Shown here piece by piece: positions 1 through 6,464 of a stretch of 14,117 nucleotides of DNA. A model generated the notes under the pieces. It was not told the origin of the DNA and did not search any database. It saw only the letters and a program-made list of their open reading frames with translations. A program made the position numbers and the translations under genes. This DNA comes from Methylobacter sp. (lineage in GTDB: Bacteria > Pseudomonadota > Gammaproteobacteria > Methylococcales > Methylomonadaceae): assembly GCA_028714995.1 (NCBI GenBank), contig JAQTLI010000022.1:1-14117 (forward strand), in the 5' to 3' direction. The first letter of the stretch is position 1; each line of letters starts with the position of its first letter.

Positions 1-1638
1 GGTATTACCAATGGCGTTGGTTTCGCCATGGCTGAAAAGTTGCTGGCCCATGAATTTAACCGTCCTGGTCATAAGATCGTTGACCACCATACCTACGTAT
101 TTTTAGGTGCTGGTTGCTTGATGGAAGGCATTTCCCACGAGGCGTGTTCATTGGCTGGTACGTGGGGTCTGGGTAATCTGATTGCTTTCTGGGATGACAA
201 CGGCATTTCTATCGATGGTCATATCGAAGGCTGGTACACTGATGATACCGTTAAGCGTTTCGAAGCTTACGGTTGGCACGTGCAGTCTGTAGATGGTCAT
301 AATTCTGACGCGATCAACGCAGCTATTGAAGCCGCCAAGAAAGTTACTGACAAACATTCCATGATTTGCTGCAAGACTGTGATTGGTCACGGTTCTCCTG
401 GAAAGTCCGGTAGTCATGATTGCCACGGATCAGCACTGGGTGAAGAGGAAGTTGCTGCGACACGTGAAAATATTGGTTGGCATCATCCGCCTTTTGAAAT
501 CCCTGCTAATGTTTACGCTGGTTGGGATGCCAAAGCTAAGGGCGCCAAACTTGAATCTACATGGGACGCAAAATTTTCCGCTTATGAAACGGCATATCCT
601 GAGTTGGCTGCCGAATTCAAACGTCGTATGGCGGGCGAATTGCCAGCTAATTGGAAGTCAGCAACTGATGCTTTCATCGCATCAGTAAACGATAAATCAG
701 AAACCATTGCTACACGCAAAGCATCACAAAATGCGATTGCTGGTTTAGCTCCAATCCTGCCTGAATTCCTCGGCGGTTCTGCCGACTTGACCGGTTCTAA
801 CCTGACCAGTTGCTCCAGTTTTATACACGTGGATGGTAACAAGCCAGGTAACTATATCTCCTATGGTGTACGTGAATTTGGCATGTTCGCCATCATGAAT
901 GGTATGGCACTGCATGGTCGTCTTCTTCCATTCGGCGGAACATTCCATATGTTCTCTGATTACGCGAAGAGCGCTTTACGCATGGCTGCTTTGATGAAAC
1001 AACGCACCATTGCAGTGTTGACCCATGACTCTATCGGTCAAGGCGAAGATGGTCCAACGCACCAACCAATTGAAAATACTTCTGGTTTGCGCTATATCCC
1101 GAACATGGATGTGTGGCGCCCTGCTGACTCAGTAGAAACTGCAGTATCTTGGGTTTATGCCGTTGAGCGAAAAAATGGCCCGACCAGCTTGGTGTTGAGC
1201 CGTCAAAATGTACCATTTTTCGAGCATGACGACGCACAAATTGCGAACATGCGTCGCGGGGCTTATGTGCTGTCCGAAGCCGCTGGTGGAACGGCAGATG
1301 TGATCCTAATCGCGTGTGGTTCTGAAGTTGACTTGGCTGTGAAGGCTAAAGCAGTATTGGCTGAAAGCGGAGTTAAGGCACGTGTCGTTTCTATGCCTTC
1401 TACCAATGTGTTTGATCGCCAAGACCAAGCCTACAAGGATAGCGTATTAACTCCAGGCGTGAAGCGCGTAGCGATTGAAGCTGGCGTGACCGATTTCTGG
1501 CGCAAGTATGTTGGCTTGGAAGGTGATGTAGTCGGTATCGATACATTCGGTGAATCTGCACCTGGCGGCGTACTGTTCAAGCATTTTGGCTTCACAGTTG
1601 AAAATGTTGTTAAAAAAGTAGAAGCAGTACTTAAATAA
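1..1638 (+). CDS. tkt: Transketolase, 5'-truncated by the window edge, with a GDG-motif substitution
   Basis: Thiamine-diphosphate enzyme that moves two-carbon ketol units between sugar phosphates (pentose phosphate and RuMP rearrangement), cytoplasmic. The frame is open from base 1, and 545 residues are visible against about 660 in the family, so roughly 115-120 N-terminal residues lie outside the window; the ATG at 28 is internal. Visible family signatures include GCLMEGISHEACSLAG, DDNGISIDGH, the SHDCHG segment, the VREFGM segment carrying the catalytic Glu, THDSIGQGEDGPTHQP and SRQN. Similarity to E. coli TktA continues to the C-terminus (FGFTVENVVKK). Odd: the cofactor motif normally reads G-D-G-C-x-M-E-G but here reads G-A-G-C-L-M-E-G; codon 109-111 is GCT (Ala) where GAT (Asp) is expected. 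That Asp binds the Mg2+ of the cofactor. The double stop TAA-TAG ends the gene. Family is certain; activity is uncertain because of the substitution. Confidence 0.96.
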   Translation, partial: GITNGVGFAMAEKLLAHEFNRPGHKIVDHHTYVFLGAGCLMEGISHEACSLAGTWGLGNLIAFWDDNGISIDGHIEGWYTDDTVKRFEAYGWHVQSVDGHNSDAINAAIEAAKKVTDKHSMICCKTVIGHGSPGKSGSHDCHGSALGEEEVAATRENIGWHHPPFEIPANVYAGWDAKAKGAKLESTWDAKFSAYETAYPELAAEFKRRMAGELPANWKSATDAFIASVNDKSETIATRKASQNAIAGLAPILPEFLGGSADLTGSNLTSCSSFIHVDGNKPGNYISYGVREFGMFAIMNGMALHGRLLPFGGTFHMFSDYAKSALRMAALMKQRTIAVLTHDSIGQGEDGPTHQPIENTSGLRYIPNMDVWRPADSVETAVSWVYAVERKNGPTSLVLSRQNVPFFEHDDAQIANMRRGAYVLSEAAGGTADVILIACGSEVDLAVKAKAVLAESGVKARVVSMPSTNVFDRQDQAYKDSVLTPGVKRVAIEAGVTDFWRKYVGLEGDVVGIDTFGESAPGGVLFKHFGFTVENVVKKVEAVLK

Positions 1639-1670
1639 TAGAAATAACGAATAGATATTTCATAGAATGG

Positions 1671-1719
1671 TGAAACTCCTTCTGGATGTGACTATTAATC
1701 CATCCTTGAAGGAGTTTCA
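1671..1719 (+). terminator. Long hairpin between transketolase and the repeat-protein genes
   Basis: Arms 1671-1688 and 1701-1719 are complementary over about 18 pairs (tgaaactcctt... with ...aaggagtttca, then tggatg with catcc and one small bulge), around a 12-base loop. There is no T-run after it on either strand, so it is not a textbook intrinsic terminator. It could stop transcription with a factor, stabilise the tkt mRNA 3' end, or act as a processing site. A weak promoter-like pair (ttgaag 1706-1711, tataac 1727-1732, 15-base spacer) overlaps the right arm; I do not trust it as a promoter. Confidence 0.6.
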
Positions 1720-1750
1720 ACTCGCTTATAACGACTAATAGGGGAATAAC

Positions 1751-2254
1751 GTGAAGAAGATTAATTTGACGAAAGGTGTATTTGCGGTTCTGCTGCTTGC
1801 CAGCACCGCGGCTGTAGCAGAAACAGAATATCCAGCAGCAGATTTTAAGCCGGCTATTCTTTTCCAAGATCCTGAAGCCAATAAAGCTGCCAAGCAAAAC
1901 AAACCTGCAGCTGCAGCGACACCAAGCGTGCAGAAAAGTAAAGAAGCAAGTCCAGTAAGTACTACTGTTGAACCATCTGTTTCTAGCACAACTGAGTCAT
2001 CAAACTTAAATGCCCTGATTGGTTTGGCTGTTTTTGCGGCTGCTGGTTTCTTTTTCTATACCAGACAGTCTAAAAAATGCACAAAAGGTGAACGCAGAGA
2101 ATTGGGTGGGCTTACCGGGGTTGCCAGATATTTGAAAAACCTTGATAAAACAGCTGGTACTGGGGTTAGCAGATATTTAGAGAAACAAGTTGCTGCCTCT
2201 AAAGGAAAAACAGGGGCAACTGGCGTTGAAAAGTATTTGCGCGACCGGGGATAA
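1751..2254 (+). CDS. Unrecognised membrane-anchored protein with three C-terminal G-V-x-[KR]-Y-L motifs
   Basis: I do not recognise this 167-residue protein. The GTG start at 1751 is chosen because it follows an aGGGGA site (1740-1745) and yields a typical signal peptide: MKK, a hydrophobic core at about 9-20, and an A-x-A type site near residue 23 (AVA/ETE). Residues about 45-85 are a low-complexity Ala/Pro/Ser/Thr/Lys linker. Residues about 86-104 (LNALIGLAVF...) form one membrane helix followed by the basic stretch RQSKKC. With a cleaved signal this predicts linker outside and C-terminus in the cytoplasm. The cytoplasmic tail carries three motif copies: TGVARYLKN, TGVSRYLEKQ and TGVEKYLRD, with the key Val at 124, 139 and 159. 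The next gene carries 13 copies of the same motif and starts 3 bases after this stop, so the two are almost certainly cotranscribed. Inference: an inner-membrane anchor displaying the motif toward the cytoplasm. Confidence 0.85.
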   Translation: MKKINLTKGVFAVLLLASTAAVAETEYPAADFKPAILFQDPEANKAAKQNKPAAAATPSVQKSKEASPVSTTVEPSVSSTTESSNLNALIGLAVFAAAGFFFYTRQSKKCTKGERRELGGLTGVARYLKNLDKTAGTGVSRYLEKQVAASKGKTGATGVEKYLRDRG

Positions 2255-3183
2255 CAAATGGATCAACATTACTTGATCAACTTGGTGTCTGGGCTTTTCG
2301 GCTCCAAAAAAATGGCTGAAGGCCAAAATAATACTCATGTAGATTTCAGCGATCATAACGATCTTACCGGGGTTGCCAGGTATCTGAAAAAACATGAAAT
2401 TATACCAGAGCCAAGTGGGGTTGCTAAGTATCTGAAAAATATTGAAAAGATGTCATCAGCAAGCGAAGTTGATGATAGCTTGGAATTTCAGGAGGAAGTG
2501 GCGGTGACAAGTAGTGTTGCTAAGTATTTAGAGAAACGTGATCAGTTTCCGATAAGCAAAGTTGCCAAATACGTGGCAAAACAGGTGGTCTCCTCTAGAG
2601 AAGTACCTGTGCCAAGCGGTGTTGCTAAGTACATGGAAAAACAGGCGTTGTCGCCCGTACCAAGCGGAGTTGCTAAGTATTTAACAAAAAAGGCTTTTTC
2701 CGAACGAAATGCGGCTGCAGCGGCGACCGGAGTTGCAAAATATCTGGTTGATGAGACTATTTCAGCAAGAAAGGCTGCAGCTCAAGCAATAATTGCTAGA
2801 TATGTGGAAGAGCAACGCATACTTGAGAAAGAAAAAGAAAAAGAGTTGGAAAAAGAAATAGCAAAAGAAGCGCAAAAAGAATTAGAAAAAGAAAAGGCAA
2901 TGGAAAGAGCGGCAGCTGCGGCAACAGGTGTCGCTAGATATATTGAAGAGCAGGCTATATTGGCAAGTGAAAAACCAGGGGTAAGCGGTGTTGCTAAGTA
3001 TTTGGCAAGACAGATTTTGTCTCGAAAAGAAGCACCAATTTTAAGTGGCGTGTCTAGATATATGGCAATGCAGGCTGCTGCCGCTAAAAATGCGCCAAAG
3101 GCAAGCGGAGTCGCAAAATATATGGAAAAACAGGCTGTATTGCCAGCAGCAAGCGGAGTGTCTAAGTACATGGCAAAAAAGAT
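2111..3183 (+). repeat. Array of 16 degenerate coding repeats spanning two genes
   Basis: The peptide motif shared by the two preceding genes is also visible as repeated DNA. The 18-base string cttaccggggttgccag plus a/g occurs at 2111-2128 in the first gene and at 2363-2380 in the second, followed in both by ta-t-tgaaaa. Strings of the type agcggagttgctaagta or agcggtgttgctaagta recur across the second gene. The similarity at base level between the two genes suggests that they arose by duplication or exchange of repeat units and not by independent convergence. The array is coding throughout and has no features of CRISPR. Confidence 0.8.
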
Positions 3184-3217
3184 TATATCTGCTAGAGAAA
3201 ATGCAGTTAGAGCGTAA
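2258..3217 (+). CDS. Unrecognised repeat protein with 13 copies of an [ST]GVA[KR]Y[LM] motif
   Basis: This 319-residue protein has no signal peptide, no clear membrane helix, and no Cys or Trp; I do not recognise it. Its ATG is 3 bases after the preceding stop, with a GGGGA site (2247-2251) inside the upstream gene, which suggests translational coupling. Thirteen copies of the motif have their key Val (Ile in copy 8) at residues 39, 55, 87, 102, 122, 138, 159, 179, 226, 245, 265, 285 and 301. Most intervals are 15-16 or 19-21 residues; one is 32 (two short units) and one is 47. The Gly is usual, and Tyr is invariant in all copies. The 47-residue gap holds a Glu/Lys-rich segment (about 184-217) likely to form a long single helix or coiled coil. 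The N-terminus (about 5-16) is mildly hydrophobic. Family knowledge: arrays of short identical stickers on a flexible chain are seen in enzyme-condensing linkers such as CsoS2 and EPYC1. Inference: a multivalent scaffold; the partner is unknown. Confidence 0.87.
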   Translation: MDQHYLINLVSGLFGSKKMAEGQNNTHVDFSDHNDLTGVARYLKKHEIIPEPSGVAKYLKNIEKMSSASEVDDSLEFQEEVAVTSSVAKYLEKRDQFPISKVAKYVAKQVVSSREVPVPSGVAKYMEKQALSPVPSGVAKYLTKKAFSERNAAAAATGVAKYLVDETISARKAAAQAIIARYVEEQRILEKEKEKELEKEIAKEAQKELEKEKAMERAAAAATGVARYIEEQAILASEKPGVSGVAKYLARQILSRKEAPILSGVSRYMAMQAAAAKNAPKASGVAKYMEKQAVLPAASGVSKYMAKKIISARENAVRA

Positions 3218-3313
3218 TAGCGGCGTTTTCGTTGTGTAGTTACCTGTTTGTGAACACCTAAGGGCAGCAATATTGAGCTTCTTATCGAGCGAGATGCGAG
3301 AAACAACATACAG

Positions 3314-3334
3314 GATAGTTGAACTATCATAGTT
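3314..3334. promoter_or_regulatory. Two overlapping perfect small palindromes
   Basis: Gatagtt-g-aactatc (3314-3328) is a perfect 7-1-7 inverted repeat, and aactat-c-atagtt (3322-3334) is a perfect 6-1-6 inverted repeat that shares its left arm with the first one's right arm. Such overlapping symmetric half-sites can be binding sites for a dimeric regulator upstream of transaldolase. No regulator in the window can be tied to it. Confidence 0.3.
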
Positions 3335-3538
3335 GTCTGGAAACGATCATCGATGTCCATCTTATTGGTAAACAAAGAGATGAAAGAATGTGGGCATCGT
3401 GGGTAATAAATACCAACGTCATAGTTAGCTTATAAAATCTATCTGATTTTATTTTTAGTTTCTACGAATAAAGGTAGTTTATTAAAGAAACGGTTTTCAT
3501 CTTATGTTGGTGCGATCGTGTATTTTTTATCTACTAAT

Positions 3539-3544
3539 TATAAT
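3539..3544 (+). promoter_or_regulatory. Candidate -10 element for transaldolase
   Basis: A perfect TATAAT lies 118 bases before the transaldolase ATG. The hexamer at the ideal -35 distance (3516-3521, tcgtgt) is a poor match to TTGACA, so the promoter would need an activator or an extended element, or the match may be chance in AT-rich DNA. Confidence 0.35.
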
Positions 3545-3662
3545 CCCCCCTTGCTTCGTTTAATTCCAGTATTCGCAATAATATGGGATTTTATGTGCAT
3601 ATATTTGAATATGTAGCGTGTATGTCCGGATTTTTTAAATTTTAAAATGAAAGGAACCTTTT

Positions 3663-4649
3663 ATGGCAAAGACTTTACTTGAACAACTTAGAGAAATGAC
3701 CGTGGTTGTTGCCGATACTGGCGATATCCAAGCTATTGAAACCTTCAAGCCACGCGATGCGACAACAAATCCTTCGTTGATTACTGCGGCTGCTCAAATG
3801 CCACAATATCAAGGAATCGTTGATGATACCTTGGAAAGCGCCAGAAGCACTTTAGGTAAAGATGCATCCGCGGCAGATGTGGCTACCCTTGCTTTCGAGC
3901 GGCTAGCTGTTTCTTTCGGACACAAAATACTTGAAGTGATCCCAGACCGCGTTTCTACTGAGGTAGATGCACGTCTTTCTTTCGACACAGAAGCTAGTAT
4001 TCGTGTAGGTCGTGAATTGATTGCGATGTACGAAGCGCAAGGTGTTTCACGTGAGCGCGTATTGATTAAAATTGCCGCTACTTGGGAAGGTATCCAAGCC
4101 GCAGCAGTTCTGGAAAAAGAAGGCATACATTGCAATCTAACCCTATTGTTTGGTATTCATCAAGCGATTGCTTGTGCAGAAGCAGGCATTACTCTGATAT
4201 CTCCGTTTGTTGGACGTATCCTTGATTGGTACAAAAAAGATACAGGTCGCGATTCTTATGCGCCTGCTGAAGATCCAGGTGTATTGTCAGTTACGGAAAT
4301 CTATAATTACTATAAAAAATTCGGCTACAAAACTGAAGTTATGGGTGCTAGTTTCCGTAATATCGGTGAAATCGTTGAATTGGCCGGCTGCGATTTATTG
4401 ACTATTGCACCGTCACTGTTAGCTGAGCTTCAATCTACAGAAGGTGTCTTGGAGCGTAAGTTAGATCCTAAAAATGCAGCCAACTTACCAATTGAAAAAA
4501 TACATATTGATAAGGCAACCTTTGATCGTATGCATGCTGAAAACCGCATGGCATCCGAAAAATTAGCGGAAGGCATCGATGGCTTCACTAAAGCACTAGA
4601 GACTTTGGAAGGAATTCTTGAGGCACGTTTGGCTGTTTTAGAAGGCTAG
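3663..4649 (+). CDS. tal: Transaldolase (TalB-type)
   Basis: Transfers a dihydroxyacetone unit between sedoheptulose-7-phosphate or fructose-6-phosphate and aldose acceptors, in the cytoplasm, for the pentose phosphate pathway and ribulose-5-phosphate regeneration. The 328-residue length fits the classic TalB subfamily. Visible active-site positions: Asp18 (VVVADTGD), Asn36 (RDATTNPSL), Glu100 (VSTEVDARLS), the Schiff-base Lys136 (VLIKIAATWEGI), Asn158 (HCNLTLLFG), and Ser180 with Arg185 (ISPFVGRILDWY). The ATG at 3663 is preceded by AAGGA (3651-3655) at good spacing. It sits downstream of transketolase and the two repeat-protein genes on the same strand but behind a 445-base gap, so it probably has its own promoter. 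No missing catalytic residue was found. The last codons and stop lie in a 20-base tandem duplication. Identification is firm. Confidence 0.97.
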   Translation: MAKTLLEQLREMTVVVADTGDIQAIETFKPRDATTNPSLITAAAQMPQYQGIVDDTLESARSTLGKDASAADVATLAFERLAVSFGHKILEVIPDRVSTEVDARLSFDTEASIRVGRELIAMYEAQGVSRERVLIKIAATWEGIQAAAVLEKEGIHCNLTLLFGIHQAIACAEAGITLISPFVGRILDWYKKDTGRDSYAPAEDPGVLSVTEIYNYYKKFGYKTEVMGASFRNIGEIVELAGCDLLTIAPSLLAELQSTEGVLERKLDPKNAANLPIEKIHIDKATFDRMHAENRMASEKLAEGIDGFTKALETLEGILEARLAVLEG

Positions 4650-4673
4650 TAAATGTTTTAGAAGGCTAGTAAA
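4634..4673 (+). repeat. 20-base perfect tandem duplication across the transaldolase stop codon
   Basis: The unit tgttttagaaggctagtaaa occurs at 4634-4653 and again, back to back and identical, at 4654-4673. The first copy encodes the last residues and TAG stop of transaldolase; the second is the first sequence after the gene. Twenty is not a multiple of three, and the first stop is intact, so the protein is unchanged. Identity of the copies suggests a recent slippage or duplication event. Confidence 0.9.
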
Positions 4674-4726
4674 TAAGAAGCCATACTGCAAGGGATTTCC
4701 CCAGCTGGATAGCCGATGACTTTATC

Positions 4727-4762
4727 GTTCTGTAACATGTCAAATATGGCGTGTTACAGAAC
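4727..4762. terminator. Strong 13-pair hairpin downstream of transaldolase
   Basis: Gttctgtaacatg (4727-4739) and cgtgttacagaac (4750-4762) pair over 13 positions with a single G-U pair and a 10-base loop. It starts 78 bases after the transaldolase stop. There is no T-run, so it may be a factor-dependent terminator, an mRNA 3'-end stabiliser or a protein-binding inverted repeat. Confidence 0.5.
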
Positions 4763-5000
4763 ATCCGCTCGGTGTTTGATCTGCATAAACTCCAAGTAGA
4801 CAATCAAAAAACCATTCCCCTGAATCTTATCAATTGATTTATCTAATAAGTTCATCATGAACCATAGTTACCAAGCACATATGGTGTATTCACTGTTTCC
4901 CCGTATTTTTTAATTTAATCATGCTGTTGAGTTTGTTTCTCAACGAGTGCTTGCACGTATTCATTATTTTGAAGTACATGATTTTTTATAGGTAATAAAA

Positions 5001-5037
5001 AAGCCGTAACTAACAGCTACGGGCCTTTGTATTTTTT
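5001..5037 (+). terminator. Candidate intrinsic terminator
   Basis: The segment aagccgta...tacgggcctt forms an imperfect stem with one bulge; it is followed by ttgtatttttt and preceded by an A-run (4997-5002), giving a possible terminator on either strand. It is some 350 bases past transaldolase and 340 bases past the end of the exporter gene on the other strand, so which transcript it ends is unclear. Confidence 0.45.
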
Positions 5038-5373
5038 GGACCTGGCGATGCTGGTTGGCTTGTGTTTTAGACCTATGATAAAGCCTAAAAACTAATCCAA
5101 TGAGAATGCCTAAAAGAACATTTGATTACTCTATAAAGCCTAATTTATTATTGGGGTCTGGATATTTTAAACGCTAGTTTATCTAAACTGGATGTCACTT
5201 AAATCCCACATAATAAATAGTTTACACATAACATCAACTATTTGCTTACTTGAATAAACAGCGGATTCATTCGACGAATTGTTGCATAAAATGTAAACCA
5301 AATGTTTGTACTTTGCCGATAGTCGCCGGTTGATGTCCATAAGGCGATGGATTATATGAGCGTATCGCCAATT

Positions 5374-6342
5374 TCAGTGATCGTGCACAGCTGCTGTGTC
5401 TGGATGCAGCGCACAGGTGTGGTTGGTCGTTCCTTGTTCCACTTGCAGTGTGCTGTGCTGGATGGAGAAGCGCCATTTCAGCGTACACATGATGTCGTCC
5501 AAGAAAGCATCGCCGGGGTAACCTTCCGGCATCGCCAAATGAACGGTCAAGGCGCATTCGGTCGTGCTCATTCCCCAGACGTGCAAGTCGTGAACGTCCG
5601 AGACTCCGGGACATTGCCGTAGGTAGGATTCCACTTCGGTTACGTCGATATGTGCCGGGACGGCATTCAATGCCAGTTGTACTGAATCGCGCAACAGGCT
5701 CCAAGTGTTAATCATGATAACGACCACGATTACCAGACTGATAACCGGATCAAGCCAGTACCAGCCGGTGAACATTATCGCTGCACCGGCAACGACCACA
5801 CCTAATGAGACGACTGCATCGACCGCCATGTGAAGATAGGCGCCGCGAATGTTCAAGTCGCCCTTGCTTCCCTTTACGAATAACCACGCAGATAGGCCGT
5901 TAATGACGATCCCGATGCCCGCCACCAGCGTGACCGTCAATCCGGCCACCACCGGAGGCTGCGAGAAACGATGGACAGCTTCCCACGCAATGGCTCCGCA
6001 TGCCACCATAAGGAGCATGGCGTTTGTCATCGCGGCCAGGATTGAGGTGCTGCGCAGACCATAGGTGTAACGCCCGCTCGGTGCCTTGCGCCCGAGGATT
6101 GCTGCACCCCATGCCAGCAGCAGTCCCAGCACGTCGGACATGTTGTGCCCGGCATCGGCCATCAGCGCCGTCGAATTGGCAATGAAGCCATAGGTGAACT
6201 CAATCACGACAAAAGCGGTATTCAAGATGATGGCAATGACGAAGGCACGGCCGTGATTGTTTAGATCACCATGGTGGTGGCCACCTCTATGAGAGTGCCC
6301 GCTGTGGTCATGATTGTGAGAATGATTGTGGTGATTTTCCAT
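5374..6342 (-). CDS. Cation diffusion facilitator (CDF) metal exporter, CzcD/ZitB-like
   Basis: Proton-coupled efflux of divalent metal (Zn2+, possibly Co2+ or Cd2+) across the inner membrane. I start it at ATG 6342 (322 residues) because GGAAG (6350-6354) sits 7 bases upstream; a longer frame to 6435 adds a segment with no family resemblance. Order: a His-rich N-terminus (MENHHNHSHNHDHSGHSH and a later HHH), six membrane helices, then a cytoplasmic domain with VHDLHVWGMST. Transport-site residues are present in helix 2 (MADAGHNMSD) and helix 5 (LHMAVDAVVS), the paired His/Asp pattern of Zn-type members. The C-terminus again ends His-rich. The glutathione S-transferase gene lies upstream on the same strand, 211 bases away, so cotranscription is possible but not shown. 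GC content is visibly higher than in the transaldolase region, compatible with acquisition. Exact metal is not determined by sequence. Confidence 0.93.
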   Translation of the reverse strand: MENHHNHSHNHDHSGHSHRGGHHHGDLNNHGRAFVIAIILNTAFVVIEFTYGFIANSTALMADAGHNMSDVLGLLLAWGAAILGRKAPSGRYTYGLRSTSILAAMTNAMLLMVACGAIAWEAVHRFSQPPVVAGLTVTLVAGIGIVINGLSAWLFVKGSKGDLNIRGAYLHMAVDAVVSLGVVVAGAAIMFTGWYWLDPVISLVIVVVIMINTWSLLRDSVQLALNAVPAHIDVTEVESYLRQCPGVSDVHDLHVWGMSTTECALTVHLAMPEGYPGDAFLDDIMCTLKWRFSIQHSTLQVEQGTTNHTCALHPDTAAVHDH

Positions 6343-6464
6343 CAGTTTGCTTCCGTAGTAGGAAAATAATTGTTGGTTTAGACCCAAAGCTGGCGGTGGA
6401 TGTTTATTTTGAATGGTAGTAACGCACCGCATCAACCGTGCAGTTCACTTGCTGGCATCACCTA

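Larger units (their letters stand above)
3218..3662. other. 445-base intergenic region upstream of transaldolase
   Basis: AT-rich and without a convincing gene on either strand. It holds a small palindromic cluster at 3314-3334, a perfect TATAAT at 3539-3544 and a T-rich stretch at 3521-3530. No T-tailed hairpin was found after the repeat-protein gene. The length and the -10 match suggest that transaldolase has its own promoter and is not simply read from the upstream operon. Confidence 0.6.
4650..5373. other. 724-base gene-poor region between transaldolase and the CDF exporter
   Basis: No reading frame of convincing length or composition on either strand. It contains the second copy of the 20-base tandem unit, a strong hairpin at 4727-4762 and a T-tailed hairpin at 5001-5037. 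The rest (about 5041-5373) shows nothing I can name. It lies at the 3' ends of two convergent genes (transaldolase + strand, exporter - strand) and marks a change from AT-rich to GC-richer sequence. Confidence 0.6.

Noticed and set aside
2111..3183. The regular repeats as a CRISPR array
   Set aside because: The units are degenerate at base level, conserved as peptide and inside two continuous reading frames; there are no unique spacers of constant length between identical repeats.
2782..3375. Long open frame on the - strand across the repeat-protein gene (197 codons)
   Set aside because: It is the antisense shadow of the repetitive + strand gene; its repeated I-Y-L-A-T-P pattern only mirrors the real motif, and no ribosome site supports it.
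5041..5373. Possible small genes or an RNA gene in the second half of the gene-poor gap
   Set aside because: No frame with a ribosome site and protein-like composition, and no tRNA or other fold that I could draw; left as unexplained sequence.
6343..6435. ATG at 6435 as the start of the CDF exporter
   Set aside because: The extra 31 residues do not resemble the family, while ATG 6342 has a well-placed GGAAG and begins the His-rich N-terminus directly.
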